From positions 23,030-77,243 of the forward strand of contig DLHW01000020.1 of the NCBI GenBank assembly GCA_002483425.1: a DNA stretch of 54,214 nucleotides. The letters are read 5' to 3'. This document shows positions 1 to 9,125 of this stretch, one piece after another. Positions within the stretch are counted from its first letter, which is position 1. Every line of letters begins with the position of its first letter. The position numbers were made by a program, and so were the translations under genes. Source of the stretch: Methylococcaceae bacterium UBA7658. Its GTDB lineage: Bacteria; Pseudomonadota; Gammaproteobacteria; Methylococcales; Methylomonadaceae. The notes beneath the pieces were generated by a model that saw nothing but the letters and a program-made list of their open reading frames with translations, had not been told where the DNA came from and made no database searches.

Positions 1-74
1 CCGACACAGTGGCTATCCAAAATATTGACTAATGCCCAAAAAGGCGGACCGAGAAGCGCATAATAAAGCCACAT
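1..74 (-). CDS. Partial DMT/EamA-like membrane transporter, N-terminus only
   Basis: The reverse strand opens with ATG at 74 and reads MWLYYALLGPPFWALVNILD before running off the window edge, so only 24 codons are visible. The aromatic, hydrophobic first helix with a central FWALVNILD is like the first membrane segment of drug/metabolite transporter (EamA) proteins, in which this segment typically begins right at the start codon. A GGAG lies about 10 nt upstream of the ATG, which supports the start. The family call rests on one helix only; it could be another small multi-pass membrane protein. Confidence 0.5.
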   Translation of the reverse strand, partial: MWLYYALLGPPFWALVNILDSHCV

Positions 75-396
75 ACGAAATAAGCTCCGTTTGAGTATTG
101 AAGTCCCTACAAACACATTTAACCTGTTCGAAATATAGATGAGATCGCAAACTGTTTTTTGCTTAATTTGAAAATCTGTGAAACTGATCACAGACCTTAT
201 CGATGCCGGATTCGTTTGCTTGGCATAACTCAATATTGAGCTATCCTAAAACATTTGACCTTATGGAAGAATACGTGTTTTACGGAGGAGAAACGCCAGT
301 AAATTGGCTATCGGCGCCGGTTAACTTTAACACTGAATTAAACGGCAGCCCGGTCAACACATCCCTGTGCTGAAAAACCCTGCTTTTGAGGATTAT
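75..396. other. Intergenic region with one unsupported small ORF
   Basis: This 322-nt stretch separates the 3' end of the lysyl oxidase gene from the start of the leftward transporter. On the plus strand an open frame runs from ATG 203 (or ATG 263) to the stop at 371-373, giving 56 or 36 residues, with a hydrophilic sequence that I do not recognise and no convincing ribosome binding site before either ATG. I see no clear terminator hairpin or RNA gene. It may be a gene remnant. Confidence 0.3.
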
Positions 397-1335
397 CTAC
401 TTATTTGTGCTCATATCACCGCACATATCGCTCATCATCCGTTGCCTTAATCCGGTATCTTCAGTGAAACCGTTGACGGTTTCCGTGAGATTGCCATAAT
501 AAGCCGGATCGTCGCAAGCAGTCGCCAAACGGGTAATTTTTGGATTTCCTTTGCTGTCTCTGTCGAGACGAATCTTCACCCAAGCGCTATTGTTGTGCAC
601 ATTCGTTTCTTCGAATACCCGGTCGTAGTTAGCGGTAGTCACAATGTAATAATGGCCCGGCTCGATGCCGGTAATGTAAATTTGCTGGTCCGGCGTGGAA
701 TGATGGTACTGGTCCACCCAGCCAGGCGAAATTCCTTGATAACCGGTTTGGCACTCCCAGAAATTGCGAGTCGGATCGGAGTTCGACGTATTTTCGCCTA
801 GCTTAATCCAATCGATTAAACAAAAAGTAACCTTTACCGAAGCGGCGACTCCGGCGCTGACCGGCACGGCGTTACACTGGCCGGGATGACCTTCCGCTTT
901 ATTCTGCTCGAAATTTGCCGTATCGCAAACCTTAAACTCGGCAACATGATTGATATGCCAATGGTTATGTGAGGGATGAAAAGCAAAATCGCCTTTTTTA
1001 CAACGGCCTAAATAGTCTTGAGCATTTTCCGCAGGCGGAACATCGTCCGTTACTGTGGCGCTGTTAGAGAAAACTTGATACGCCGATTGGACTTGGGAGA
1101 TATCGTCGCTCTCAGGAAACTCGGGTTCCAGCCACCATACCCCCGCGCCTAAATTCGCTATGCTATTGGAAAACCTTATAATTTCTTGTTGTTGCGCATT
1201 TTGCAAACCGATTTGTTGAGGAATAACCGACAGCAAATCAGGCAACTTTGCTCCCGCCGGAACAACGCAGTTATCGTCCGCAGCCAAGATATTGCCGCAA
1301 CAAAGACATAATCCGATCATTATTAACTTTTTCAT
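397..1335 (-). CDS. Secreted bacterial lysyl oxidase family protein
   Basis: The 312-residue product begins with an export signal (MKKLIMIGLCLCCGNILA). Its centre carries the copper-binding signature of lysyl oxidases, HPSHNHWH at residues 120-127, matching the HxHxH of animal enzymes. The two residues that form the lysine tyrosylquinone cofactor in the family also appear to be present: Lys168 in SVKVTFC and Tyr210 in GWVDQY. The C-terminal part (GYQGISPGW, then IEPGHYYI and NVHNN) follows the family order. Known members oxidatively deaminate primary amines or peptidyl lysine and release H2O2; the bacterial substrate here is unknown. It probably acts in the periplasm or outside the cell. It is divergent from the SET gene across a 361-nt gap, and nothing nearby indicates its substrate. 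Confidence 0.82.
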   Translation of the reverse strand: MKKLIMIGLCLCCGNILAADDNCVVPAGAKLPDLLSVIPQQIGLQNAQQQEIIRFSNSIANLGAGVWWLEPEFPESDDISQVQSAYQVFSNSATVTDDVPPAENAQDYLGRCKKGDFAFHPSHNHWHINHVAEFKVCDTANFEQNKAEGHPGQCNAVPVSAGVAASVKVTFCLIDWIKLGENTSNSDPTRNFWECQTGYQGISPGWVDQYHHSTPDQQIYITGIEPGHYYIVTTANYDRVFEETNVHNNSAWVKIRLDRDSKGNPKITRLATACDDPAYYGNLTETVNGFTEDTGLRQRMMSDMCGDMSTNK

Positions 1336-1696
1336 TAGCTACCTTCTTATTTTTTGAAATTTAAACATTTAGCAGGGAATTTTAGAACTTGATTTATAAC
1401 GTTCAATTCATCCCTTAACCTTAAATATTAAGATACGCGCTGAATCTTAGCTCGTAAACAAAGATAATGTTTTGACATAGTCCGGATTTTCAATTCCGCG
1501 CCGATTACCGATCTCGCTTTGGAGATAAATAAATCTAACCTTTTTTACACGTAGTATTTTTTTATCTCCAGCATCATTCTTTAGCTATAGTTAGCTTTTA
1601 AATGAATACTTTGCGCTTAAACAATGAGTAAACCGCGTTGCCCTTCCTGATCCGCTCGAACTGTGTGTAGTAATTCTACGAAAATGGAGATTTTTA
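1336..1696. other. Divergent intergenic region between lysyl oxidase and SET genes
   Basis: This 361-nt A+T-rich stretch must hold the promoters of both flanking genes. A purine-rich ATGGAGA lies about 7 nt before the SET start codon and is a usable ribosome binding site. Reading from the other strand, GAAGGTAGC precedes the lysyl oxidase start. I see no small gene, no strong inverted repeat and no convincing -35/-10 pair. Confidence 0.4.
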
Positions 1697-2236
1697 ATGC
1701 CATCATTGCGAAAGTTAAACTGGCTCAGTCCTAAAATAACCTTATCGGAAAGTGTCCAATGCGGACGAGGCCAAATTGCCAAAGAAAAAATTTTTAAGGA
1801 CGAAATTCTTGTTATTTTCGGCGGCCATGTGATGACGATGGCGGAGTTTTACGAATTACCGCCCGAACTACAAGAGTTTCCTTATCAAATCAGCGAAGAA
1901 CCCGATCTCCTGTTCGGCCCTGCAAGTTTAGACGAACTATCTAACGGTGAGTACTTCAATCATAGCTGCGACCCGAATACCGGCTTCACGTCCGAAATAC
2001 ATCTTGTTGCAATGCGGGATATTCCTCAAGGCGAAGAGTTGACGTTCGACTACGCCATGTGCACAACCGCCGATTTCGGCGATATGGCCTGTAACTGCGG
2101 CGCTGCCTTATGCCGCGGTTTCATTAAAGGTAGCGACTGGCGTCTTAGTGCAATTCAACTTAAATACAAGGGGTATTTCATGCCTTATATTGCGGCTAAA
2201 ATAGCCCAACTGAATGTTCAATCGAAGCCGTCATAA
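1697..2236 (+). CDS. SET domain protein, putative lysine methyltransferase
   Basis: The 179-residue protein is essentially a stand-alone SET domain. Diagnostic motifs appear in order: GRGQIAKEKIF near residue 24 (SET-N), the NHSCDPN knot motif around residue 87, GEELTFDY around residue 112, and a post-SET cysteine cluster CNCGAALCRG near residue 134 that in the family binds zinc and completes the cofactor pocket. These enzymes transfer methyl groups from S-adenosylmethionine to lysine side chains. No signal peptide is visible, so it should act in the cytoplasm. There is no neighbour that identifies a protein substrate. SET proteins are scattered in bacteria and often viewed as horizontally acquired; the base composition here does not differ obviously from the neighbours. 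Confidence 0.85.
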   Translation: MPSLRKLNWLSPKITLSESVQCGRGQIAKEKIFKDEILVIFGGHVMTMAEFYELPPELQEFPYQISEEPDLLFGPASLDELSNGEYFNHSCDPNTGFTSEIHLVAMRDIPQGEELTFDYAMCTTADFGDMACNCGAALCRGFIKGSDWRLSAIQLKYKGYFMPYIAAKIAQLNVQSKPS

Positions 2237-2370
2237 CCGGAATCTAACCGCAATCGTCTTGACGCGTTATAAATAGAGCGCCCTATCAGCGGTTGTTACA
2301 CTCGATTTCGTTAACCTGTCCTTAAAATTTCAGCTACTATTAAGCAGAGTAGAAATAACAGAAAATCGCG

Positions 2371-4428
2371 GTGATGAAATTTCTCGTTGCAATAGGTTTA
2401 TTAAGTCTGATAACTTTGCTTCAAAATCAAGCATTAGCCCAATACGAGGCAGACAGATCCTCTCAAAACCTAGGCAGCGGAAGCGAAAAGTTATTGTTCG
2501 GCGAAATTCCTTCGGTTTATACCGCTTCGAAATACGAACAAAAAGTCACCAAAGCCCCGGCTTCGGTCAGCATCGTGACCGCGGATGAAATAAAAAAATG
2601 GGGTTACCGGAACTTTAGCGACATCCTTTCGAGCCTGAAAGGATTTTATACGACCACCGACCGTCAATATAGCTACGTCGGAACCCGCGGTTTCGGTTTA
2701 CCGACCGACTACAATACCCGTTTGTTACTAATGATCGATGGTCACCGGTACAACGATAATTTATTCGAATCATTTTATGTCAATGAAGATTTCCCGGTCG
2801 ATATCGATATGATCGAGCGTGTCGAAGTGGTGCGCGGCCCCAGCTCTTCCTTGTACGGCAGCAACGCTTTTTTTGGCGTCATTAATGTTATTACCAAACG
2901 CGGGCGCGACCAGAAAGGGGCTAATGTCAAAACCTCCTTCGGCAGCAACAATACTTATAAAACCAGCGCCAGTTACGGGCAACGGTTTAATAACGGCATA
3001 GAGGCGTTTTTAAGCGGCACGTTTTACGACAGCCAAGGCGACAGCCGTTTTTTTTCCAAGGAATTCAATGATCCTTTAACCAATAACGGCGTTTATACCG
3101 ATAATGATAAGGAAGCTTCGAAAAGACTAATCGCCAAACTGGCTTATGAAGATTTTACTTTAGAAGGGATTTACGTCGACCGTAATAAAGCGATACCGAC
3201 GGGATCTTTCGGCACGGTGTTTAACGACCCGCGCGCCGGTTCGGACGATAGCGCCGCCTTCGTCTACCTAAACTACAATCATACCTTCGACAATCAACTC
3301 AATTTGCAGGCCAGGGTTTCGTACAACAATTACCACTATACCGGCGATTACCCGTTCGACTTCGCCGGACCCGGTCAAGCACCCGCCGTCGGAATTAATA
3401 CGGATTTGTTCGAAGGCGAATGGTGGCGCGCTAATTTCGAATTGTCGAAAGTTTTATTTGAAGACCACCGGGTTACGTTCGGCGGCGAATATCAAAATAA
3501 TTTCAAGCAATTCTTAACCAATTTCGATACGGATTCGCAAAATGTGATGACGCCGGTCGATACCACGAATACAGACAGTTACCGCTGGGCGTTGTTTGTG
3601 CAAGACGAATATACCATTACCCAACAACTGACTTTTAACGCAGGCGTCCGCTATGATTTCTACAGCATTTTCGGCGATACCGTTAATCCAAGGCTGGCGT
3701 TGATTTACAACCCGATGGAAAAAACCTCGATTAAAGCGCTCTACGGAACCGCATTTAGGGCGCCGAGCATCTACGAAAGCAATACCCCTTCGCCCATTGT
3801 CATAGCGAACAACCGCTTACAACCGGAAAACATGGAAACGATAGAGGTTATTTTGGAACATTACTTCAATAATAGCTTACGCGCCGAACTCAACTATTTC
3901 CACACTGAAGTCAGCGACATCATTTCTGCCGTTAGCGTCGGGCAAGACAACTCAGGGAACGACCTGACTCAAAACCGGAACGTCGATAACGTCACATCCA
4001 ACGGCTTTGAATTACAGCTTGAAGACAGCTGGAGCAACGGTTTCCAAGCCCGGTTAAGTTATTCGTGGCAAGATACTCAATACAACAGTAACGGCGGCCG
4101 TTTACCCAATTCGCCCGAACATATGGTTAAACTCAATGTGATTGCACCGCTTTGGCAAGACAAAGTTTTTTTAGGCTTCGAAACTCAATACTTAAGTGTG
4201 CGTAAAGTGCCTGCTAAACCTGACGGACAGATAGGACAGGTCGGCGATTACACCGTTGCTAATGCAACGCTCTTTACCCGGAATTGGGTGAAAGGCTTGG
4301 AGTTATCGGCCGGCGCTTATAATCTGTTCGACAAACGTTATTTCGATCCCGGTTCGCCCGATCATAGCCAAAACGGCATCCTGCGCGACGGATTAACGTT
4401 CAGAGTTAAAGCAAGCATCGATTTTTAG
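2371..4428 (+). CDS. TonB-dependent outer-membrane receptor, copy 1
   Basis: The 685-residue protein has a signal peptide (start GTG 2371 or ATG 2374, cleavage near QALA/Q), a plug domain at roughly residues 60-175 (APASVSIVTADEI, LLLMIDGHRYND, RVEVVRGPSSSLYG, GVINVITKRG) and a beta-barrel ending in an aromatic residue (KASIDF), as outer-membrane proteins do. Such receptors bind a scarce ligand (metal chelate, cobalamin, sugar) and import it using TonB and the proton motive force. The ligand is not evident. The 683-residue receptor at 6978-9029 is a close paralog with the same plug sequence and similar barrel strands. It is followed by a substrate-binding protein gene after 162 nt, and the same pairing is repeated downstream. 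Confidence 0.93.
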   Translation: MMKFLVAIGLLSLITLLQNQALAQYEADRSSQNLGSGSEKLLFGEIPSVYTASKYEQKVTKAPASVSIVTADEIKKWGYRNFSDILSSLKGFYTTTDRQYSYVGTRGFGLPTDYNTRLLLMIDGHRYNDNLFESFYVNEDFPVDIDMIERVEVVRGPSSSLYGSNAFFGVINVITKRGRDQKGANVKTSFGSNNTYKTSASYGQRFNNGIEAFLSGTFYDSQGDSRFFSKEFNDPLTNNGVYTDNDKEASKRLIAKLAYEDFTLEGIYVDRNKAIPTGSFGTVFNDPRAGSDDSAAFVYLNYNHTFDNQLNLQARVSYNNYHYTGDYPFDFAGPGQAPAVGINTDLFEGEWWRANFELSKVLFEDHRVTFGGEYQNNFKQFLTNFDTDSQNVMTPVDTTNTDSYRWALFVQDEYTITQQLTFNAGVRYDFYSIFGDTVNPRLALIYNPMEKTSIKALYGTAFRAPSIYESNTPSPIVIANNRLQPENMETIEVILEHYFNNSLRAELNYFHTEVSDIISAVSVGQDNSGNDLTQNRNVDNVTSNGFELQLEDSWSNGFQARLSYSWQDTQYNSNGGRLPNSPEHMVKLNVIAPLWQDKVFLGFETQYLSVRKVPAKPDGQIGQVGDYTVANATLFTRNWVKGLELSAGAYNLFDKRYFDPGSPDHSQNGILRDGLTFRVKASIDF

Positions 4429-4510
4429 AATTCTCGCGCCGCAACTGACCCAGTTTACTTGAGACTACCTGATGATATCGATTAAAACATCGAGTACCGG
4501 ACGCGTGATA

Positions 4511-4541
4511 AGTATTTGTACTAATAGTAGAAGTGAGGGGC
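4511..4541 (+). promoter_or_regulatory. Conserved 31-nt upstream element, copy A
   Basis: By eye this 31-nt stretch matches 9126-9156 at 28 of 31 positions. Both begin with AGTATTTGTACTAAT, which contains the palindrome AGTA-N4-TACT, and both end with AGGGGC. It ends 49 nt before the ATG of the first SBP gene, while copy B ends 47 nt before the second. Such conservation in noncoding DNA next to paralogous genes suggests a regulator binding site or core promoter; response regulators with NarL/LuxR-type helix-turn-helix domains often use short half-sites of this kind. Retained sequence from the cassette duplication is the alternative. Confidence 0.5.
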
Positions 4542-4590
4542 TGATTTTATCCTGTCTCTTTTATAGAGGTATCGATTCAGCTTTAAATTT

Positions 4591-5523
4591 ATGGCATTTA
4601 ACTTGTCCGCACAAAAAGGATTATTAATCTTTCTCATGCTCTCATGGGCATGCTGGGCGTCTGCGTTCGCCGAGCAAGGCAAGCGTATTGTCATCCTATC
4701 TAAGTCGGGCGACGGGCCGCATCAAGCAGTTATGAGTAGTTTCAAAAACCAATTTGCGGGAAATTCCAATATAGAACTTACCCAACTATCGTTAACGCCG
4801 GAAGAAACATCAAACGAGGCCGCATTAAACCGCGCCAAGCCCGACTTGATTTTTTCGCTCGGTCAAGAAGAAACCGAATGGGCTAGCCGTCAATACGCGC
4901 AAACACCTATCGTAGCTACCATGGTGCTCAAAGACGAAGTCTTTAAAATCGCCGGCAATATAACCGGTGTGAGCCTTGGCTACCCTTTAAAAACCCAGTT
5001 CCAATGGCTGAAGAAGTTTTTTCCACAGCAGAAAACCGTGGCTATTCTCTACGATCCGAAAGAGAATTCGGCAACCGTTGAATCCGCGCAACACATTAGC
5101 CGCCAAACAGGATTAAGTTTGATAGCTATTCCAGTCACCACCCCAAAGGAATTGCCTTTTGCGTTAGAGCGGCTAGCGAATAATGTGGAAATTTTATTGG
5201 CGATTCCGGACGAAACGGTCATGTCGGCCAGCACCATCAAAGAAGTTTTATTGGCCTCATTCCGTAATAAGGTGCCGCTGGTGGGGCTTTCCGACAATTG
5301 GGTTAAATCCGGCGCGTTTTACGCTTTATCTTGGGATTACGACGATTTAGGCAAACAATGCGCAAGCATGGCGCAAAAACTGCTTAAAGGCGCTAATCTG
5401 ACGGCAGTTCCGCCGGAACTGCCCCGTAAAATCACGTATACCGTTAACGCCAAAATCGCCGATCATATGAATATGGAAATTCCCGAGGATATCTTAAAAA
5501 ATGCGAAAATGGTATTTAATTGA
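4591..5523 (+). CDS. Periplasmic ABC-type substrate-binding protein, copy 1
   Basis: The 310-residue product starts with a signal peptide ending near ASAFAEQ and belongs to the ABC_sub_bind type of periplasmic binding proteins (two Rossmann-like lobes). Recognisable family segments are PDLIFSLGQEET, the hinge stretch VSLGYPLKTQFQWLKKFFP, VAILYDP, and PLVGLSDNWVKSGAFYALSWDY. No permease or ATPase gene is in the window, so it may serve in sensing or pass ligand from the TonB receptor to something encoded elsewhere. It is a close paralog of the 310-residue protein at 9204-10136; the best conserved part is the C-terminal lobe. A plausible RBS directly before the ATG is not obvious, but homology to the paralog supports this start. 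Confidence 0.85.
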   Translation: MAFNLSAQKGLLIFLMLSWACWASAFAEQGKRIVILSKSGDGPHQAVMSSFKNQFAGNSNIELTQLSLTPEETSNEAALNRAKPDLIFSLGQEETEWASRQYAQTPIVATMVLKDEVFKIAGNITGVSLGYPLKTQFQWLKKFFPQQKTVAILYDPKENSATVESAQHISRQTGLSLIAIPVTTPKELPFALERLANNVEILLAIPDETVMSASTIKEVLLASFRNKVPLVGLSDNWVKSGAFYALSWDYDDLGKQCASMAQKLLKGANLTAVPPELPRKITYTVNAKIADHMNMEIPEDILKNAKMVFN

Positions 5524-5598
5524 ACATCTCCGCTTAAAAAGAAAACCGATATCAAGTTTGACAGTGTTCTTGAATTAAATTAAATTCTTAAATAACAC

Positions 5599-6876
5599 CT
5601 ATAAAACCTCTAAAGCCTTAAAATCTTTATATATTTTTTCTTTATTGAATTTTCCATCCCGTTCTAATGAACTAACGATGGAAGCCATGGTGGTTAATGC
5701 AAAATCAATATCTTCAAAGGTAATATGTGTCGTTACACACATTCTAATCCCGGCATTTTTTTTAGGTACGGCAGGGTAATTACAGATACAGCAAAAAACA
5801 CCTGCGTCTAACATTTTTTTTACTATATGATGGGCATTATCCTCAGAACCCGCACCAAAATAGAATATCGGTGAGAAAGTATGATTGATGAGCGTCAGAT
5901 TAAGGGAATAAGCCTGTTGTCTAAAATATTTAATAAGCGCGGATAAATGATGCTGCCTATTTTCTAATTCTTGTGTTAAATGCAATTTTGCCGATGCAAT
6001 ACATGAACCTAATACAGGAGTGGGTATAGGCCCGCTGAATATTAACGACGAACCGATACACCTTACCAATTCCCGCCCTTCTTGGCTCGGAAACACTAAA
6101 ACACCGCCGCAACAGCCAAATCCTTTCGCTAACGACATGACAATGACCATTTGGTCGTGTAACGGTTTTTTATGAAGAGCGTAACCTTTTCCATGCTCTC
6201 CAATCCAACTCATTCCATGCGCGTCGTCGACATAACAATGAAAATTCGGATAACGATCCATCAGCTCGTAGAGTTCGTCAATGGGGCATCCGTCGCCCAG
6301 CATCGAATAAAGACCATCGGCCATGTACCAGATTTTTTCATAATCTTGCCGGTGTTGTTTAATGAGATCTTCCAATAAATTCATATTGCTGTGGCGCAGC
6401 ATTCCAACTTTCGTTCCTTGAGTTTGGGCTATTTTCACGGCATTTTGAACACTAGCGTGCAATTGATGATCGACAATAATTAAATCGTTGGGCGATGTAA
6501 TAACGGGTATCGCCGATAACGACCCTAAAGTTGTTGATTGCGTAACCAGCGTGTAATAACCGGTAATCTTATTCAACAACGCTTCCAATTCCTCATTCAA
6601 ACCCAGCCCTATATATTGTCTTGAGCTTGAAAAAAAACTACCGTAACGAGTTAACGTCTCTATACCTCCCAGTTTTATTAATTCATGAGTTTCCAGCCCC
6701 AAATAACTACAGTTACCGAAATGGATAAGCTCGACATCATTGACTTTAACAATGCGGCCGTCGTAATGATCGGATTCAGCTCTAAGCTGAATAATGCCGT
6801 AATTACGCGCGTTGGTTATAGATTTAAAAGCTCTTAAATTACTGTCTAACGGTTTGCTCAATGTTTTAACCCTCAA
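5599..6876 (-). CDS. PLP-dependent alpha-oxoamine synthase family enzyme
   Basis: This 425-residue enzyme has the fold-type I PLP layout of the 8-amino-7-oxononanoate synthase / CqsA / serine palmitoyltransferase family. His140 (DHQLHAS), Asp187 (ADGLYSM), DDAHG at 217-221 and Lys251 in SLAKGFGCCGG fit the cofactor-stacking, ring-nitrogen and Schiff-base positions. Relatives condense an acyl-CoA with an amino acid or SAM to give an aminoketone. The usual glycine-rich GSGGSR-type segment is replaced by SFFSSSRQYIGL (80-91), so the product cannot be named. The upstream-most start is TTG 6876, but TTG 6861 has a better-placed GAGGG. The gene is visibly A+T-richer than its neighbours and is inverted between the two receptor/SBP pairs. 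No biotin gene is nearby, which argues against BioF. Confidence 0.82.
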   Translation of the reverse strand: MRVKTLSKPLDSNLRAFKSITNARNYGIIQLRAESDHYDGRIVKVNDVELIHFGNCSYLGLETHELIKLGGIETLTRYGSFFSSSRQYIGLGLNEELEALLNKITGYYTLVTQSTTLGSLSAIPVITSPNDLIIVDHQLHASVQNAVKIAQTQGTKVGMLRHSNMNLLEDLIKQHRQDYEKIWYMADGLYSMLGDGCPIDELYELMDRYPNFHCYVDDAHGMSWIGEHGKGYALHKKPLHDQMVIVMSLAKGFGCCGGVLVFPSQEGRELVRCIGSSLIFSGPIPTPVLGSCIASAKLHLTQELENRQHHLSALIKYFRQQAYSLNLTLINHTFSPIFYFGAGSEDNAHHIVKKMLDAGVFCCICNYPAVPKKNAGIRMCVTTHITFEDIDFALTTMASIVSSLERDGKFNKEKIYKDFKALEVL

Positions 6877-6921
6877 TTTGAAACTAAAAAAATAGTCGGC
6901 ATTTGCTTACTTAACAAGCTT

Positions 6922-6951
6922 TTGTGAACTATATTTCTATTCTTTTATGAT
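6922..6951 (+). promoter_or_regulatory. Putative sigma70-type promoter for receptor copy 2
   Basis: TTGTGA at 6922-6927 and TATGAT at 6946-6951 are separated by 18 nt, in the divergent gap between the oxoamine synthase gene and the second receptor gene. Both boxes are near consensus. The -10 box lies 26 nt before the first ATG at 6978 and 53 nt before the ATG at 7005. Assigned by eye only. Confidence 0.4.
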
Positions 6952-6977
6952 AAGCAATTTAATTAGCATTAAAATTA

Positions 6978-9029
6978 ATGAGGCGATTTGACAACGATAC
7001 TTTTATGAAGCATAGAAATGTAATCAGTCAAGCTTTAACGATAGCTGTCATTACGATTTGCAATATTGCCGTTGCGAATGAAGGAATTACCTCACAAGAT
7101 CCGCTAAATGAAATCAACACCCCCCTGTTTCAAGATATACCGTCCGTCTATAGCGCTTCTAAATACGAACAAAAAGTAACCAAAGCGCCCGCTTCCGTCA
7201 GCATAGTTACCGCCGATGAAATAAAAAAATGGGGTTACCGGAGTTTCGGTCAAATTTTGTCCAGTTTGCGTGGATTTTACAATACCGGCGACCGGGCTTA
7301 CGGTTACGCAGGCGCGCGCGGTTTTGGTTTACCGTCGGACTATAACAGTCGTTTACTGTTACTGATAGACGGTCATCGATATAACGACAGTATGTTCGAC
7401 GCCTTCGACACCTCGGAAGGTTTTCCGGTCGATGTCGACACGATTGAACGGATTGAAATTGTTAGAGGTCCCAGTTCTTCTTTATATGGAACCAGCGCGG
7501 TCTTCGGGGTTATCAATATTATCACCAAACGAGGACGCGACCAGCACGGCGGTAATATAAAATATTCCTACGGCACGAACGACACCAACAAAGTTAGCGC
7601 GAGTTACGGTAACCGTTTTCAAAATGGCTTGGAAACCTTCTTAACCGGCACTTTTTATAACAGCGAAGGTTACGACAAATTATATTATCAAGAATTCGAT
7701 CAACGGGCGCTTTGGCATGATCTGGAGCGCGCAAGCAATAACGGATTCAGTCTCGATAGCGACGCCGAACGCAACAGAAAACTCTTGCTCAAGGCAGCGT
7801 TTGGGGACTTCTCATTCCAAGGGTTGCACTTAAATAGAAATAAAGACATTCCAACCGCCTCCTTTGGATTGCCGTTTAACAGTCAGGCTCAGACCTTTAA
7901 CGATCAGGCTACTTTTTTCGAACTCAAATACGACCATACTTTTGATAATCAACTCAATGTCCAATCGCGGCTTTCCTATAATAATTACCGGTTTAAAGGC
8001 ACAAGTCCGGTATTTAGTTCTTTAGTCGATAGTGCATGGTGGCGGCTTGAGGTTGAAGCCAGTAAATTGCTGTGGAATGATCATCACGTTACAATCGGCG
8101 GGCAATATCAAGATAATTTCAGGCAATACCAAGCTTTATTTGATCCCTATGCTCATATCAACTTATCGCCTCCCTCTGAAAAAAACACTTTTCAATGGGC
8201 GCTGTTTGCTCAAGACGATTATTCTATTACGGAAAATTTAACGCTGAACGCCGGTATCCGTTACGATTTCTACAGTATTTTTGGTAGCACGGTTAACCCG
8301 CGTATTGCCTTGATCTATACCCCTTGGTCGACAACCACATTCAAACTTCTTTATGGTGAAGCGTTTAGAGCGCCTAATCAGAATGAACTCTTTAATAGTC
8401 CGGGTACTATTATTGCCAATCCGAACTTAAAACCGGAAAAATTAGACACCTTAGAGCTCATTACCGAGCATTATTTTACTCAGCAACTCCGAGGAGAACT
8501 CAATATTTTTCATACCAACATTACCGATGATATTACACTCACAGCCGTAGGAGACGGGTTTTCTAGATATCAAAATAACCGCAACGTCGAATCCATCGGT
8601 GTCGAAGCCCAAATCGAGCACTCCTGGGGCGACGGGTTTCAAGGACGGCTCAGTTATTCATGGCAGGATACCACCAATCAACACACCGGCGAGCGTTTAA
8701 CCAACTCGCCGGAACATATGATCAAATTTAATTTAATCGCCCCGCTCTGGCAAGACAAGGTGTTTCTCGGCTTTGAAACGCAATTCATGAGCAGCCGGAA
8801 AACGCCAGCCAAACCGGCTAACAATAACTTGGGCGGCAATGTAGGTAATTACGTCATCAGCAATTTAACGGTTTATACTCAAAATTGGGTCAAAGGCTTA
8901 GAACTTTCCGCAAGCGCTTATAATTTGTTCGACGAACGCTATTACGATCCGGCTTCGGCGGATCATATTCAAAACGCCATCCAACAAGATGGTTTTCAAT
9001 TTAGGGTAAAAGCCAGCTACGATTTTTAA
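6978..9029 (+). CDS. TonB-dependent outer-membrane receptor, copy 2
   Basis: The product (683 residues from ATG 6978, 674 from ATG 7005) repeats the organisation of the receptor at 2371-4428: signal peptide, plug with APASVSIVTADEI, LLLLIDGHRYND and RIEIVRGPSSSLYG, then a barrel ending in KASYDF. The second ATG gives a cleaner signal peptide (MKHRNVISQALTIAV..., cleavage near VANEG). Plug and barrel strands near the C-terminus are closely conserved with copy 1 while several extracellular loops differ in length and sequence, for example LYYQEFDQRALWHD here. This suggests related but not identical ligands. It is followed after about 170 nt by the second SBP gene. Confidence 0.93.
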   Translation: MRRFDNDTFMKHRNVISQALTIAVITICNIAVANEGITSQDPLNEINTPLFQDIPSVYSASKYEQKVTKAPASVSIVTADEIKKWGYRSFGQILSSLRGFYNTGDRAYGYAGARGFGLPSDYNSRLLLLIDGHRYNDSMFDAFDTSEGFPVDVDTIERIEIVRGPSSSLYGTSAVFGVINIITKRGRDQHGGNIKYSYGTNDTNKVSASYGNRFQNGLETFLTGTFYNSEGYDKLYYQEFDQRALWHDLERASNNGFSLDSDAERNRKLLLKAAFGDFSFQGLHLNRNKDIPTASFGLPFNSQAQTFNDQATFFELKYDHTFDNQLNVQSRLSYNNYRFKGTSPVFSSLVDSAWWRLEVEASKLLWNDHHVTIGGQYQDNFRQYQALFDPYAHINLSPPSEKNTFQWALFAQDDYSITENLTLNAGIRYDFYSIFGSTVNPRIALIYTPWSTTTFKLLYGEAFRAPNQNELFNSPGTIIANPNLKPEKLDTLELITEHYFTQQLRGELNIFHTNITDDITLTAVGDGFSRYQNNRNVESIGVEAQIEHSWGDGFQGRLSYSWQDTTNQHTGERLTNSPEHMIKFNLIAPLWQDKVFLGFETQFMSSRKTPAKPANNNLGGNVGNYVISNLTVYTQNWVKGLELSASAYNLFDERYYDPASADHIQNAIQQDGFQFRVKASYDF

Positions 9030-9125
9030 TTACTTTTATTTCATCTTAAATCAAGTCACAAATCTATTCGTTCAAACCCGGAAAATACTGTCCTAAACAT
9101 GCACTCCATTCTTAATTGCGCACTC

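Noticed and set aside
5599..6876. Naming the PLP enzyme BioF or CqsA
   Set aside because: The glycine-rich motif differs from both and no biotin or quorum-sensing receptor gene of the Cqs type is adjacent; only the superfamily is supported.
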